From an uncultured Clostridia bacterium (GTDB taxonomy: Bacteria > Bacillota > Clostridia > Christensenellales > CAG-917): a stretch of DNA of 14,773 bases. Where the stretch lies: contig CANREO010000014.1 in assembly GCA_947629635.1 (NCBI GenBank), positions 1 to 14,773 on the forward strand, given 5' to 3'. Made by a program: the position numbers and the translations under genes. The notes under the pieces are model-generated. The model ran no database searches. It had not been told where the DNA came from and was given only the letters and a program-made list of their open reading frames with translations. Positions 7,332-14,513 of this stretch are shown piece after piece (within the stretch, counting starts at the first letter, position 1; every line of letters starts with the position of its first letter).

Positions 7332-7595
7332 TTATTTTCTCAATCCAAGCGCGCCGACTATAGCACGATATCTCTCGATGTCCATATCTTTGAGATAGTT
7401 GAGAAGGCTTCTGCGATGTCCGACCATCATAAGCAATCCTCTGCGACTGTGATGATCCTTGGGATGATTTCTCAGATGCGCAGTAAGCTCGGCAATACGC
7501 TCCGTAAGCAGAGCGATCTGCACTTCGGGCGAACCTGTGTCGCCTTCCTTGCGCGCATAAGTAGCGATGATTTGTTGCTTTCTTTCCTTATCCAT
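7332..7595 (-). CDS. rpsO: 30S ribosomal protein S15
   Basis: Primary 16S rRNA-binding protein of the 30S platform, binding the h20/h21/h22 junction. The 87-residue product is close to the usual 88-89 and contains the family signatures GDTGSPEVQIALLTERI, the HLRNHPKDHHSRRGLL region (residues about 40-55) and SLLNYLKDMDIERYR. The ATG follows AAGGAGG at a 7-base spacing, the strongest Shine-Dalgarno sequence in the window. It has its own promoter and a structured leader able to mask that ribosome binding site, and it is followed by a terminator before pnp. Assignment is certain. Confidence 0.98.
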   Translation of the reverse strand: MDKERKQQIIATYARKEGDTGSPEVQIALLTERIAELTAHLRNHPKDHHSRRGLLMMVGHRRSLLNYLKDMDIERYRAIVGALGLRK

Positions 7596-7599
7596 TGTT

Positions 7600-7684
7600 T
7601 AACCTCCTTCGATGGATAATTTATACGCTTACGACCAAGTAAGGACTCGGAGACTGTCCGAACCTCGTCGAAAGTACGCTTGAT
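7600..7684 (-). promoter_or_regulatory. Candidate S15 autoregulatory mRNA leader (three-way junction)
   Basis: The roughly 85-base rpsO leader can fold with CTTTCGA (7668-7674) paired to TCGAAGG (7606-7612), whose AAGG is half of the Shine-Dalgarno sequence. This helix encloses two hairpins: TCGGA/TCCGA with loop CAGTC (7647-7661) and CTTAC/GTAAG with loop TTGGTC (7628-7643). A three-way junction beside the ribosome site mimics the S15 site on 16S rRNA. S15 leaders with such junctions are known from Bacillaceae. The fold is seen by eye; S15 binding is inferred. Confidence 0.55.
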
Positions 7685-7713
7685 ATGATAACACAATCGG
7701 AAATTATTGTAAA
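7685..7713 (-). promoter_or_regulatory. Promoter of rpsO
   Basis: TTTACA (7708-7713) and TATCAT (7685-7690) are separated by exactly 17 bases on the minus strand, each one mismatch from consensus. The start would be near 7678, giving a leader of about 80 bases before the rpsO ATG. Confidence 0.75.
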
Positions 7714-7882
7714 CAAAATAAACTATATTTATAATATTTTTCGCTTAATCGGCTTCAAAATACGTCTATTATCGCGATTTCATTTTTCTCTTTAGCCTAC
7801 AAATCTCGTCGGGATCGAATATATACGGGATCATACCGAGGCAAAATACATGTGATATATGGATTTTTACGTTTCCAAGTTC
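7714..7882. other. AT-rich intergenic stretch, no supported gene
   Basis: This is the rest of the 296-base gap between hemZ and rpsO, beyond the promoter and leader. It holds only a 21-codon ATG frame (7769-7834, minus strand) with no Shine-Dalgarno sequence. I see no RNA gene or repeat in it. Confidence 0.5.
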
Positions 7883-7906
7883 AAAAACAGATCACTTATC
7901 TGTTTT
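7883..7906 (-). terminator. Terminator overlapping the hemZ stop codon
   Basis: AAAACAGAT and ATCTGTTTT form a perfect 9-bp stem with a 5-base loop (AAGTG), ending in TTTTT partly inside the stem. The TGA stop of hemZ spans the loop and the second arm. The separate U-tract is short, so efficiency is uncertain. Confidence 0.5.
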
Positions 7907-9331
7907 GTGCGTGAATTCTCGATCGAAATTCCAAAAATCCGCTTGTCTTTTTAGCATCGCGTCTATGTTTTTTACGTATTCTAACGGCTCCTTATAGTTT
8001 GCGCAGCGCGTGATCAAATTTTTTTCCGATTCACATTTTTTTGAAATGGCGTTTGCTCCGCAGGCAATTATCGAAGTGTCTTCTTCCATAATGTCTACGT
8101 TATAAAGGCAACCTTTGCCCTTTTTGCAATAGCCTACGTTTTCAAGGTTGCCGCTGGTATACTTTTGCCTATACATATAATATGGTTCATATCCCGCCGA
8201 CGTAAGCTTGTCGTACGCGTAATCGACCATGGCGGCCGCCGTATCGCAATCGCCGCCGTCGTAGCCGCCCAACTTGAGCGCGGACCCTTTTTTGATGTAA
8301 AGAGTATGCACCGTTATATTTTCGGGCGCGAGCGCGACGGCGATATCCACGCTACGCTGAAAGTCCGCAAGTGTTTCGTTTGGCAACATGGCGATGAGAT
8401 CCATATTCACGTCAAAAATGCCTTTTGTCTGCGCATAAGCCGCATAAATATCCGACGCTCTGTGGCGTCTGCCGATAAGGTCGAGCGTAGCTTGATTGAA
8501 CGTCTGCGGATTGACGGATATCCTAGTTACGCCGTGCTTTTTGAGAATTGCGATTATTTCCGCGTCAATGGCGTCTGGCCTGCCTGCCTCAACCGTAAAC
8601 TCGCGCGCTCCGAAATGGCAATGATCCAGCACTTTGTCCAGAAGTGCCGCTCCTATAGACGTTGGCGTGCCGCCGCCTACATATACTGCTCTTATATCGA
8701 TTTTTTTACTGTCTATCAGCGTCTTTGTCTGTTCGAGTTCGCGGATAAGGCACTCGGTATAAGGTTCCAAAAGTTTGCGCTGCTTGTCTATGGGCAAACT
8801 GACAAACGAACAGTATGCACATCTTGTAGGACAAAACGGAATAAAAACAAACACATCGTATGCGCCGTCCGTATTGCGATAGGGTTTTTGCACCTCGACG
8901 GTGCGCTCTACCAGCTCTGTTTTCTGAAGGCTGACGCCGTAATCCTTCAAAAATACTTCTCTTGCACTTTTGCCGTATTTTTCAGGCGAAGCTTCTATCT
9001 CGGTAAAAAGCTTTGTGGGGCGTATCCCCGTAAGGCAACCGTATGGCAGTTGAACGCCGGTCAAAAAAGACAATGTGCGATATATTGCGATTTTGAGGTA
9101 TCTTTTTTCAACGCGTTTGCGTTCAAGTTCATCTGCAAAAGCTATTTTAAAACTTTGAACTTTTTTGAAATTGGGATATTTGTCCGAAATCAGGCACACT
9201 TTCAATATGTCGCCGCAGCGGCTGTAGTCCGCATGCAACGTCAAATCCTCATTCGTTCGGCTGTCAAAAAGGCGAATGAGCTCCATAAGGTCGTTTTCAT
9301 ATTCTGATCGGGAAATGGAAAAATGGATCAT
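7892..9331 (-). CDS. hemZ: Radical SAM protein HemZ (coproporphyrinogen dehydrogenase-like)
   Basis: Member of the HemN/HemZ radical SAM group, historically called oxygen-independent coproporphyrinogen III oxidase. No other haem gene is in the window, and HemZ proteins are common in Firmicutes that make no haem, so the true substrate is open. The 479-residue protein has the long HemZ N-terminal region with GCLTGIRPTKLF (98-109). The radical SAM cluster motif is CPTRCAYC (C167, C171, C174), followed by the SAM-binding GGGTPTS (219-225), EAGRPDAI and RISVNPQTF. The C-terminal YRQK..SGNLENVGYC block is typical of HemZ. The ATG overlaps the stop of the upstream hydrolase (ATGA), with a weak GGAAG seven bases before it, so the two are probably translationally coupled. 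The same pair follows relA in many clostridia. Confidence 0.94.
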   Translation of the reverse strand: MIHFSISRSEYENDLMELIRLFDSRTNEDLTLHADYSRCGDILKVCLISDKYPNFKKVQSFKIAFADELERKRVEKRYLKIAIYRTLSFLTGVQLPYGCLTGIRPTKLFTEIEASPEKYGKSAREVFLKDYGVSLQKTELVERTVEVQKPYRNTDGAYDVFVFIPFCPTRCAYCSFVSLPIDKQRKLLEPYTECLIRELEQTKTLIDSKKIDIRAVYVGGGTPTSIGAALLDKVLDHCHFGAREFTVEAGRPDAIDAEIIAILKKHGVTRISVNPQTFNQATLDLIGRRHRASDIYAAYAQTKGIFDVNMDLIAMLPNETLADFQRSVDIAVALAPENITVHTLYIKKGSALKLGGYDGGDCDTAAAMVDYAYDKLTSAGYEPYYMYRQKYTSGNLENVGYCKKGKGCLYNVDIMEEDTSIIACGANAISKKCESEKNLITRCANYKEPLEYVKNIDAMLKRQADFWNFDREFTHKTDK

Positions 9332-9960
9332 TTGTCGTCTTCCGTAGCATACAAAATGGGATTGAGCGACCGTTCTTCGGCAAGCGAAGTGGGCTCGCCA
9401 TGCCCCGGGAATACGCTATACTCGCCCTCTAGTCTGAAAATTTTGTTGATGATCGAATTTTTGATCGCAGCAAAACTGCCGCCGAAAAGATCTGTCCTGC
9501 CGTATGCCCTGTAAAACAGCGTGTCACCGGAAAAAATCTTGTCGTCCACTATGTAGCACACACCGCCCTCGGTATGCCCGGGGGTATGCAGTACTCTCAC
9601 TTTTATATTTGCGCAGATCAGCGTTTCGCCTCCGTTGAGCAAAACGTCCGGGCGGAAAGGTCTCACTTTGACGCCCATATATATCCCCAGATTTTTGCGA
9701 GTTGCGATCAACTCTTCATCCAGCATATGTACAAATACACACACATCGTCTTTGCTCTCGACAAGTTCGCTCACCGCTCCGATATGGTCGAAATGAGCAT
9801 GCGTGAGCAGTATGGCTTCAAGTTGGGCGCCCTCCGCTTTCAGCAACTCCTCTATGGCTTCAGCATCGGCGCCGGGGTCTATGACGGCTGCCCTTTGCCC
9901 TTCGATAAGGACATAAGTATTGGTCTTCATTATAGAGGTTTTTACTGTAAAAATGCGCAT
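9328..9960 (-). CDS. MBL-fold metallohydrolase, glyoxalase II-like
   Basis: Metallo-beta-lactamase-fold hydrolase of 210 residues, close to the short hydroxyacylglutathione hydrolase-like proteins found beside relA in Firmicutes. The binuclear metal motif is THAHFDH (H54, H56, D58, H59), followed by TPGHTEGG (H129), SGDTLF (D146) and FPGHGE (H187), so all expected metal ligands are present. No signal peptide, so it should be cytosolic. Its substrate is unknown; thioester hydrolysis is a family-level guess. It starts 43 bases after the relA stop with only an A-rich stretch upstream and no clear Shine-Dalgarno sequence. It overlaps hemZ by 4 bases, suggesting a relA-MBL-hemZ operon. Confidence 0.92.
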   Translation of the reverse strand: MRIFTVKTSIMKTNTYVLIEGQRAAVIDPGADAEAIEELLKAEGAQLEAILLTHAHFDHIGAVSELVESKDDVCVFVHMLDEELIATRKNLGIYMGVKVRPFRPDVLLNGGETLICANIKVRVLHTPGHTEGGVCYIVDDKIFSGDTLFYRAYGRTDLFGGSFAAIKNSIINKIFRLEGEYSVFPGHGEPTSLAEERSLNPILYATEDDK

Positions 9961-10003
9961 AAGTTTTACAATTTTTCTTGTTTTTTGAAATAGTTGATAT
10001 CTT

Positions 10004-12139
10004 TTATCTTCTTATATCTATAATTCCTTCTATCGTGCGGAGTTTTCTTACCAAAGTCTCAAGCTGGCTTGCCTCTTTTATCAAAACGCTGACTACTATC
10101 TCGCCGACGCCCTGTTTGCTGTCTACTCTCGCGCTTGCCGCGGCGATCTCTATGCCGCTATTGGAAATGTACGTAGTAATTGTTGCAAGCAATCCGCCTT
10201 TATTTTCGCAGGTCATAGTAAGCGTAGCGATAAAGTTTTCCTTTCCGTCTATATTCCATGTCGCCTCAATCAGTCTTTCTTCCTCCATGCCCTTTACATT
10301 GGGGCAATCCTTGCGGTGTATGGATACTCCCCTTCCCCTTGATATATAGCCTATGATAGGATCTCCGGGCACGGGAGAACAGCATTGCGCCATTCTGACA
10401 GTAAAGTTGGCGTTTCCGTTTATAAGGACGCCACTCTTCGAAGGCTTGCGTTGTTTGGTGTCCGTTTGAGGCGTTTTTTCCTCTCCTGTTTGAGAAGGCG
10501 GCGTCTTAAAACTGTCTATAATTTTCGACAGCACCTGCGAAGTCGTGAGACCGCCATAACCTACAGCTGCATACAAATCGTCCTCGCTGCTTGCCGCGTG
10601 GCGCTCCAAAACCAACCTGAGAATTTCCGGAGTGAAAATCTCGCTTAGGTTGTATCCTCTGCGCTTTGCCTCTTTTTCAAGCATATCCTTGCCGCGCTCG
10701 ATATTCTCATCGCGTCGTTCTTTCTTGAAATACGCACGTATCTTGGACTTTGCGGACGCAGAACGCACAAACTTCAACCAATCCAAGCTCGGGCCTCTGG
10801 AAGCGTTTGACGTGACTATTTCGACGATGTCTCCGTTTTGAAGTTTTGTATTGAGAGGCACCATCTTCTTGTTTATTTTGGCACCTATACACTTGTTGCC
10901 TATCTCCGAATGAATTTTATATGCCAAATCGATGGGAGTAGAACCGACGGGCAACCCGTGAACGTCGCCTTTTGGCGTAAATACAAACACCTCGTCGTCA
11001 AACACGTTTATTTTGACGGCGTCCATGAATTCCTTAGCTCCGTCGATGTCCTTTTGGGCGTCCATGACTTCTCTTAGCCATCTGACCTTGCTGTCAAGTT
11101 CACTGTCGGAACCTGTAGTGCCTTCCTTGTATTTCCAATGAGCGGCAATGCCGTATTCCGCCACCTTGTGCATCTCATAAGTGCGAATTTGGATCTCAAA
11201 AGTCTCGTTGAAAGGCGTAACGACGGTCGTATGCAACGATTGATAATTGTTTGCCTTCGGCATCGCGATATAGTCCTTGAATCTGCCGGGAAGAGGATGC
11301 CACATCGTATGGATCTCTCCGAGCATTGTATAGCAGTCCTTCACTGTGTCGACAATGATGCGCACGGCAAGCAAATCGTAAATTTGATCTATATCGATGC
11401 CTAGATTGTGCATCTTGCGATACACGGAATAAAAATGCTTCGGGCGACCGTTCACCTCGCCGTGTATCTTCATCTCCTTCAACTTTTCGGTGATCTGTGC
11501 GCAGATGGTGTCCAAAAAGCCCTGCCTTTCGCTACGGTGTTTTTTGACGCGCTCGGTGATGTACTTATATTCATCCGGCATGAGATATTTCATAGCCAGA
11601 TCCTCAAGTTCGCACTTGAAGAAAGATATTCCCAACCTGCCGGCAAGCGGAGCATAGATGTCAAGCGTCTCCTTTGCTATTCTCTGCTGTTTTTCGGGCG
11701 GAAGGTATCCAAGCGACCGCATATTGTGCAATCTGTCGGCAAGCTTTATTATGATGACGCGCAAGTCTTTTGCCATAGCGACGAAAATTTTACGGAAATT
11801 TTCCGCTTGCGCCTCTTCACGATTGACAAACTGCAACTTATCAAGTTTTGTGACTCCTTCGACCAACTCAAGTATCTCGTCGCCGAACATTTCTTTTATT
11901 TTTTCGGGAGTGACAGGAGTATCCTCCAGCACGTCGTGCAAAAACGCGGCTATCACGGTCGAGCTGTCAAATCCGAAGTCGGCGAGTATTTCCGCCACGG
12001 CGCACGGATGTATAAAATAATCCTCACCGGATATTCGTTTTTGTCCGACGTGAGCCTCTTGGGCAAAATCGTGCGCCTTTTTTATCTCGGAATATTTGTC
12101 CGGATAAGTTTTTCTGAGTTTTAATAACAGTTCGTCCAT
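10004..12139 (-). CDS. relA: Bifunctional (p)ppGpp synthetase/hydrolase (RelA/Rel)
   Basis: Long RelA-SpoT homologue of 711 residues that makes and degrades the stringent-response alarmone on the ribosome. The N-terminal HD hydrolase domain keeps its metal and catalytic residues (H44, H68-D69 in FLHDVLEDT, D135 in LADRLHNM), so hydrolysis should be active. The synthetase domain (about 230-340) has RFKDYIAMPKANNYQSLHT (286-304) and EIQIRT..MHKVAEYGIAAHW. A TGS domain (about 376-437) follows, then a helical region, the zinc-finger-like segment with C586, C587, H608 and C612, and a C-terminal ACT domain (about 635-708). RFKD is the form seen in bifunctional Rel enzymes. The start sits 40 bases after the recJ stop without a Shine-Dalgarno sequence; a weak promoter overlaps this gap. 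recJ upstream and the MBL-hemZ pair downstream match the clostridial arrangement. Confidence 0.97.
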   Translation of the reverse strand: MDELLLKLRKTYPDKYSEIKKAHDFAQEAHVGQKRISGEDYFIHPCAVAEILADFGFDSSTVIAAFLHDVLEDTPVTPEKIKEMFGDEILELVEGVTKLDKLQFVNREEAQAENFRKIFVAMAKDLRVIIIKLADRLHNMRSLGYLPPEKQQRIAKETLDIYAPLAGRLGISFFKCELEDLAMKYLMPDEYKYITERVKKHRSERQGFLDTICAQITEKLKEMKIHGEVNGRPKHFYSVYRKMHNLGIDIDQIYDLLAVRIIVDTVKDCYTMLGEIHTMWHPLPGRFKDYIAMPKANNYQSLHTTVVTPFNETFEIQIRTYEMHKVAEYGIAAHWKYKEGTTGSDSELDSKVRWLREVMDAQKDIDGAKEFMDAVKINVFDDEVFVFTPKGDVHGLPVGSTPIDLAYKIHSEIGNKCIGAKINKKMVPLNTKLQNGDIVEIVTSNASRGPSLDWLKFVRSASAKSKIRAYFKKERRDENIERGKDMLEKEAKRRGYNLSEIFTPEILRLVLERHAASSEDDLYAAVGYGGLTTSQVLSKIIDSFKTPPSQTGEEKTPQTDTKQRKPSKSGVLINGNANFTVRMAQCCSPVPGDPIIGYISRGRGVSIHRKDCPNVKGMEEERLIEATWNIDGKENFIATLTMTCENKGGLLATITTYISNSGIEIAAASARVDSKQGVGEIVVSVLIKEASQLETLVRKLRTIEGIIDIRR

Positions 12140-12148
12140 ATATAATAT

Positions 12149-12176
12149 ATTTTAAGCCTTAATTTTGTAAAATCAA
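12149..12176 (-). promoter_or_regulatory. Possible promoter of relA, almost leaderless
   Basis: On the minus strand, TTGATT (12171-12176) and TAAAAT (12149-12154) are 16 bases apart, in the short gap between recJ and relA. Seven bases past the -10 gives a start near 12142, only about three bases before the relA ATG. The region is AT-rich, so chance matches are possible. Confidence 0.3.
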
Positions 12177-12179
12177 TAG

Positions 12180-14468
12180 CTACTTACACAAATTCACGTT
12201 TTTATATGTTGCGCTGTCCAAAAGTCTCACCGGCTTTTTAGACGCTTCTATCAGTCCTCTGTCCAATATCTTGACAAGTTCGAGTTCGGAAAATATTTGC
12301 ATGGCCACACAGAAAATTTCTTCGCAGACTTTATACCTCGAACAAACATACAGATACAGTTTGCGCATGTTTGCAAAGCGCTCTCTGCGTTGTGCCGCAC
12401 CCAAAAGTTCCGCATAGACCTTGCGCAAAACGTCATCCTTGACGGATATCGGCGATACGTTGCAATCTTCAAGCATAAAGCAATTTTCGACGCTGTCCGC
12501 TATGTGTTTTATATATCCTTCGCAAAGAGGATCGCCGGCTATTACCACGTTTGTAAAATAGGAAAAGTCGAAACCCTCTCCCGGACATAGCACTGTGATA
12601 TTGCGCGGATTCAAAGCCATATCGCCCGAAAGCGCAAATTCGGGCAACTCCGGCATGACGCGCTTGAGTTTTTCATATTCTTCGCAATCGAAACAACAAA
12701 TGCACGTTCCGAAAGGCTTTTCCAGCAAATTTAAGACCTTGTGCACGGAAATTCGCTCTACGTCCGCCTCGCCCGAATATGCCAATTGATGCAAGTTGAG
12801 TTTTATGCAATCGCTCTTCGAAAAATCTACGGAGACCGTCGAGGCGGAGCGTATCAATGCCTGTGCCGTAACGTTGTTTTGAAAGACGTTTGCACCCAAA
12901 GTCACCTCCAACCTGAGCCTTTGCGCCCTGCATGCCAACTGCTCGTAAAACTTTGAAAAGCCTACGATTTCGAAGCCCTTTCCTTGATATTTGACATGTT
13001 TGGAAAAGCCTATCCTTTCAAAGTTCAATCCTTCCTCGTCCATAAGAAATGTAGGGCGCGGATTGCAATACCCCGTCGGCTCCATAAGTTCCAATTCCTT
13101 AGCGAACTTCAACAGATCCGTATCTTTGTCGAGAAGCATCTCACACTCCGGGGACGGCATAAAATCTTCAAAAGAGTGCGAATCCAGCACTTTTTCATTT
13201 GCTCTGCGTATGAATTCTTCGAGTCTTTCGGACTTCAAACTTACGCCGGCCGCCTGAGCATGGCCGCCGAAACTTGTAAAGCAATCGCTAAGGTCGGAAA
13301 GCAATTCGAAAATATTTACCTTAGGCACAGAGCGAGCGGAGCCTTTCAACTCATCGCCGTTTTTGCCAAGCAAAATAGCCGGGCGCTTAAACTCCTCGAC
13401 AAGCTTTGCAGCGGCAATACCCAGTATACCCGTCTCCCATTTTTCGCCGTAAAGTATGATGACCCCCAGCGCGTTGAAATCCGCGCCTTTTAGCATAGCT
13501 TTTGCCTCCTCAACCGTCTCGGAACACATTGCTTGTCTCTTTTGATTGTCGCGAATGAGCTCCTCTGCAAGAGTCTTAAGCAAAAAATAATCTGATTCCA
13601 AAAACAGATCGACTACTTTCATCGCAGAGTTCAATCTGCCTGCGGCGTTGAGTCTGGGCGCAAGTTTGAACATAACGGCATGGGAATCTATCGCGTCATC
13701 GCCAAGCAGCAGTTTAATGCCCTTTCTCGTTGAACTTCTAAGCGCTTTAAGCCCATAGTAGGCAATAATCCTGTTGTCGCCGACAAGAGGAACAACATCC
13801 GCAAGAGTGGCTATCGCCGCTATGTCCAAATATTTGTACGCTTCGCTCATGCCGACGACCGCCTGCGCAAGTTTGAGCGCAACGCCGGCGCCACACAGTT
13901 CGTGAAAACCGCGCCGCTCTATTTTGGCGTCCACGACGATGCAATCGGGAAGTTGCTCCTGAGGTTCGTGATGGTCGGTGACGATGACGTCAATGCCTTT
14001 GCTCTTTATATAACGTACCTCGTCTATGGCAGTAATCCCACAATCGACGGTTATAATGAGGTCGGGACGCTTGGACGCAAATATCCTTTCCAATGTCGGG
14101 ACGCTTATTCCGTAGCCGTCCCTGTTGCGATCGGGAATGAAATAGCTGATGTCCGCCCTGTCCCTGAGACAGAGCATAAGTATGGACACGGCGCAAATGC
14201 CGTCACAATCGTAATCGCCGTAAACGAGTATCTTTTCTTTGCGCCTGACAGCTTCCGAAAGCCGCTTCGAGGCGGCGTCCATACCTGCTATATCAAACGG
14301 TGAAGAAAGCGCTTCCAGAGAGGGATGAAGATACGATTTCATATCGCTTTCGTTCATTCCTCTTGAAAGCAGCAACTTGAAAAACACCTCGGATATTCCA
14401 AGTTGCGTCGCGGCCGCTCTCTGCTCGTCGGACAGACTGAAATTTTGAGTTTTTACGAGATAGTTCAT
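12180..14468 (-). CDS. recJ: Single-stranded-DNA-specific exonuclease RecJ
   Basis: DHH-family 5'-to-3' single-strand exonuclease acting in recombination, mismatch and base-excision repair. The 762-residue protein matches the long Firmicutes form (about 750-790). Catalytic motifs: YGDYDCDG (D85, D87, D89), VDCG (D142), VTDHHEP (D165-H166-H167) and LADVVPL (D224). The DHHA1 domain has GGHAQAAG at 401-408. An OB-fold region occupies about 450-560 (with EPTGYCNPRPTF), and the last 200 residues are the C-terminal domain seen in Firmicutes RecJ. The ATG is fixed: an in-frame TAG lies two codons before it. There is no Shine-Dalgarno sequence, and the secF terminator ends about 10 bases upstream, leaving no obvious room for a promoter. 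It probably depends on read-through from secF or on an unrecognised start. Its 40-base distance to relA suggests joint transcription. Confidence 0.97.
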   Translation of the reverse strand: MNYLVKTQNFSLSDEQRAAATQLGISEVFFKLLLSRGMNESDMKSYLHPSLEALSSPFDIAGMDAASKRLSEAVRRKEKILVYGDYDCDGICAVSILMLCLRDRADISYFIPDRNRDGYGISVPTLERIFASKRPDLIITVDCGITAIDEVRYIKSKGIDVIVTDHHEPQEQLPDCIVVDAKIERRGFHELCGAGVALKLAQAVVGMSEAYKYLDIAAIATLADVVPLVGDNRIIAYYGLKALRSSTRKGIKLLLGDDAIDSHAVMFKLAPRLNAAGRLNSAMKVVDLFLESDYFLLKTLAEELIRDNQKRQAMCSETVEEAKAMLKGADFNALGVIILYGEKWETGILGIAAAKLVEEFKRPAILLGKNGDELKGSARSVPKVNIFELLSDLSDCFTSFGGHAQAAGVSLKSERLEEFIRRANEKVLDSHSFEDFMPSPECEMLLDKDTDLLKFAKELELMEPTGYCNPRPTFLMDEEGLNFERIGFSKHVKYQGKGFEIVGFSKFYEQLACRAQRLRLEVTLGANVFQNNVTAQALIRSASTVSVDFSKSDCIKLNLHQLAYSGEADVERISVHKVLNLLEKPFGTCICCFDCEEYEKLKRVMPELPEFALSGDMALNPRNITVLCPGEGFDFSYFTNVVIAGDPLCEGYIKHIADSVENCFMLEDCNVSPISVKDDVLRKVYAELLGAAQRRERFANMRKLYLYVCSRYKVCEEIFCVAMQIFSELELVKILDRGLIEASKKPVRLLDSATYKNVNLCK

Positions 14469-14478
14469 TTTGGGCTAT

Positions 14479-14507
14479 AAAAATGCGCCCTTACAGGAGT
14501 AAGGGCG
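14479..14507 (-). terminator. Terminator between secF and recJ, abutting the recJ start
   Basis: On the minus strand, CGCCCTTAC and GTAAGGGCG form a perfect 9-bp stem with loop TCCT, followed by CATTTTT. It starts 6 bases after the secF stop and ends about 10 bases before the recJ ATG, so it could attenuate recJ expression. Confidence 0.88.
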
Positions 14508-14513
14508 TATTCT

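Noticed and set aside
7769..7834. A 21-codon minus-strand miniORF downstream of hemZ
   Set aside because: No Shine-Dalgarno sequence, no hydrophobic or toxin-like pattern, and the length is easily reached by chance.
8165..9307. A 380-codon open frame on the plus strand
   Set aside because: Antisense to hemZ with no family signature and no ribosome binding site; a shadow frame.
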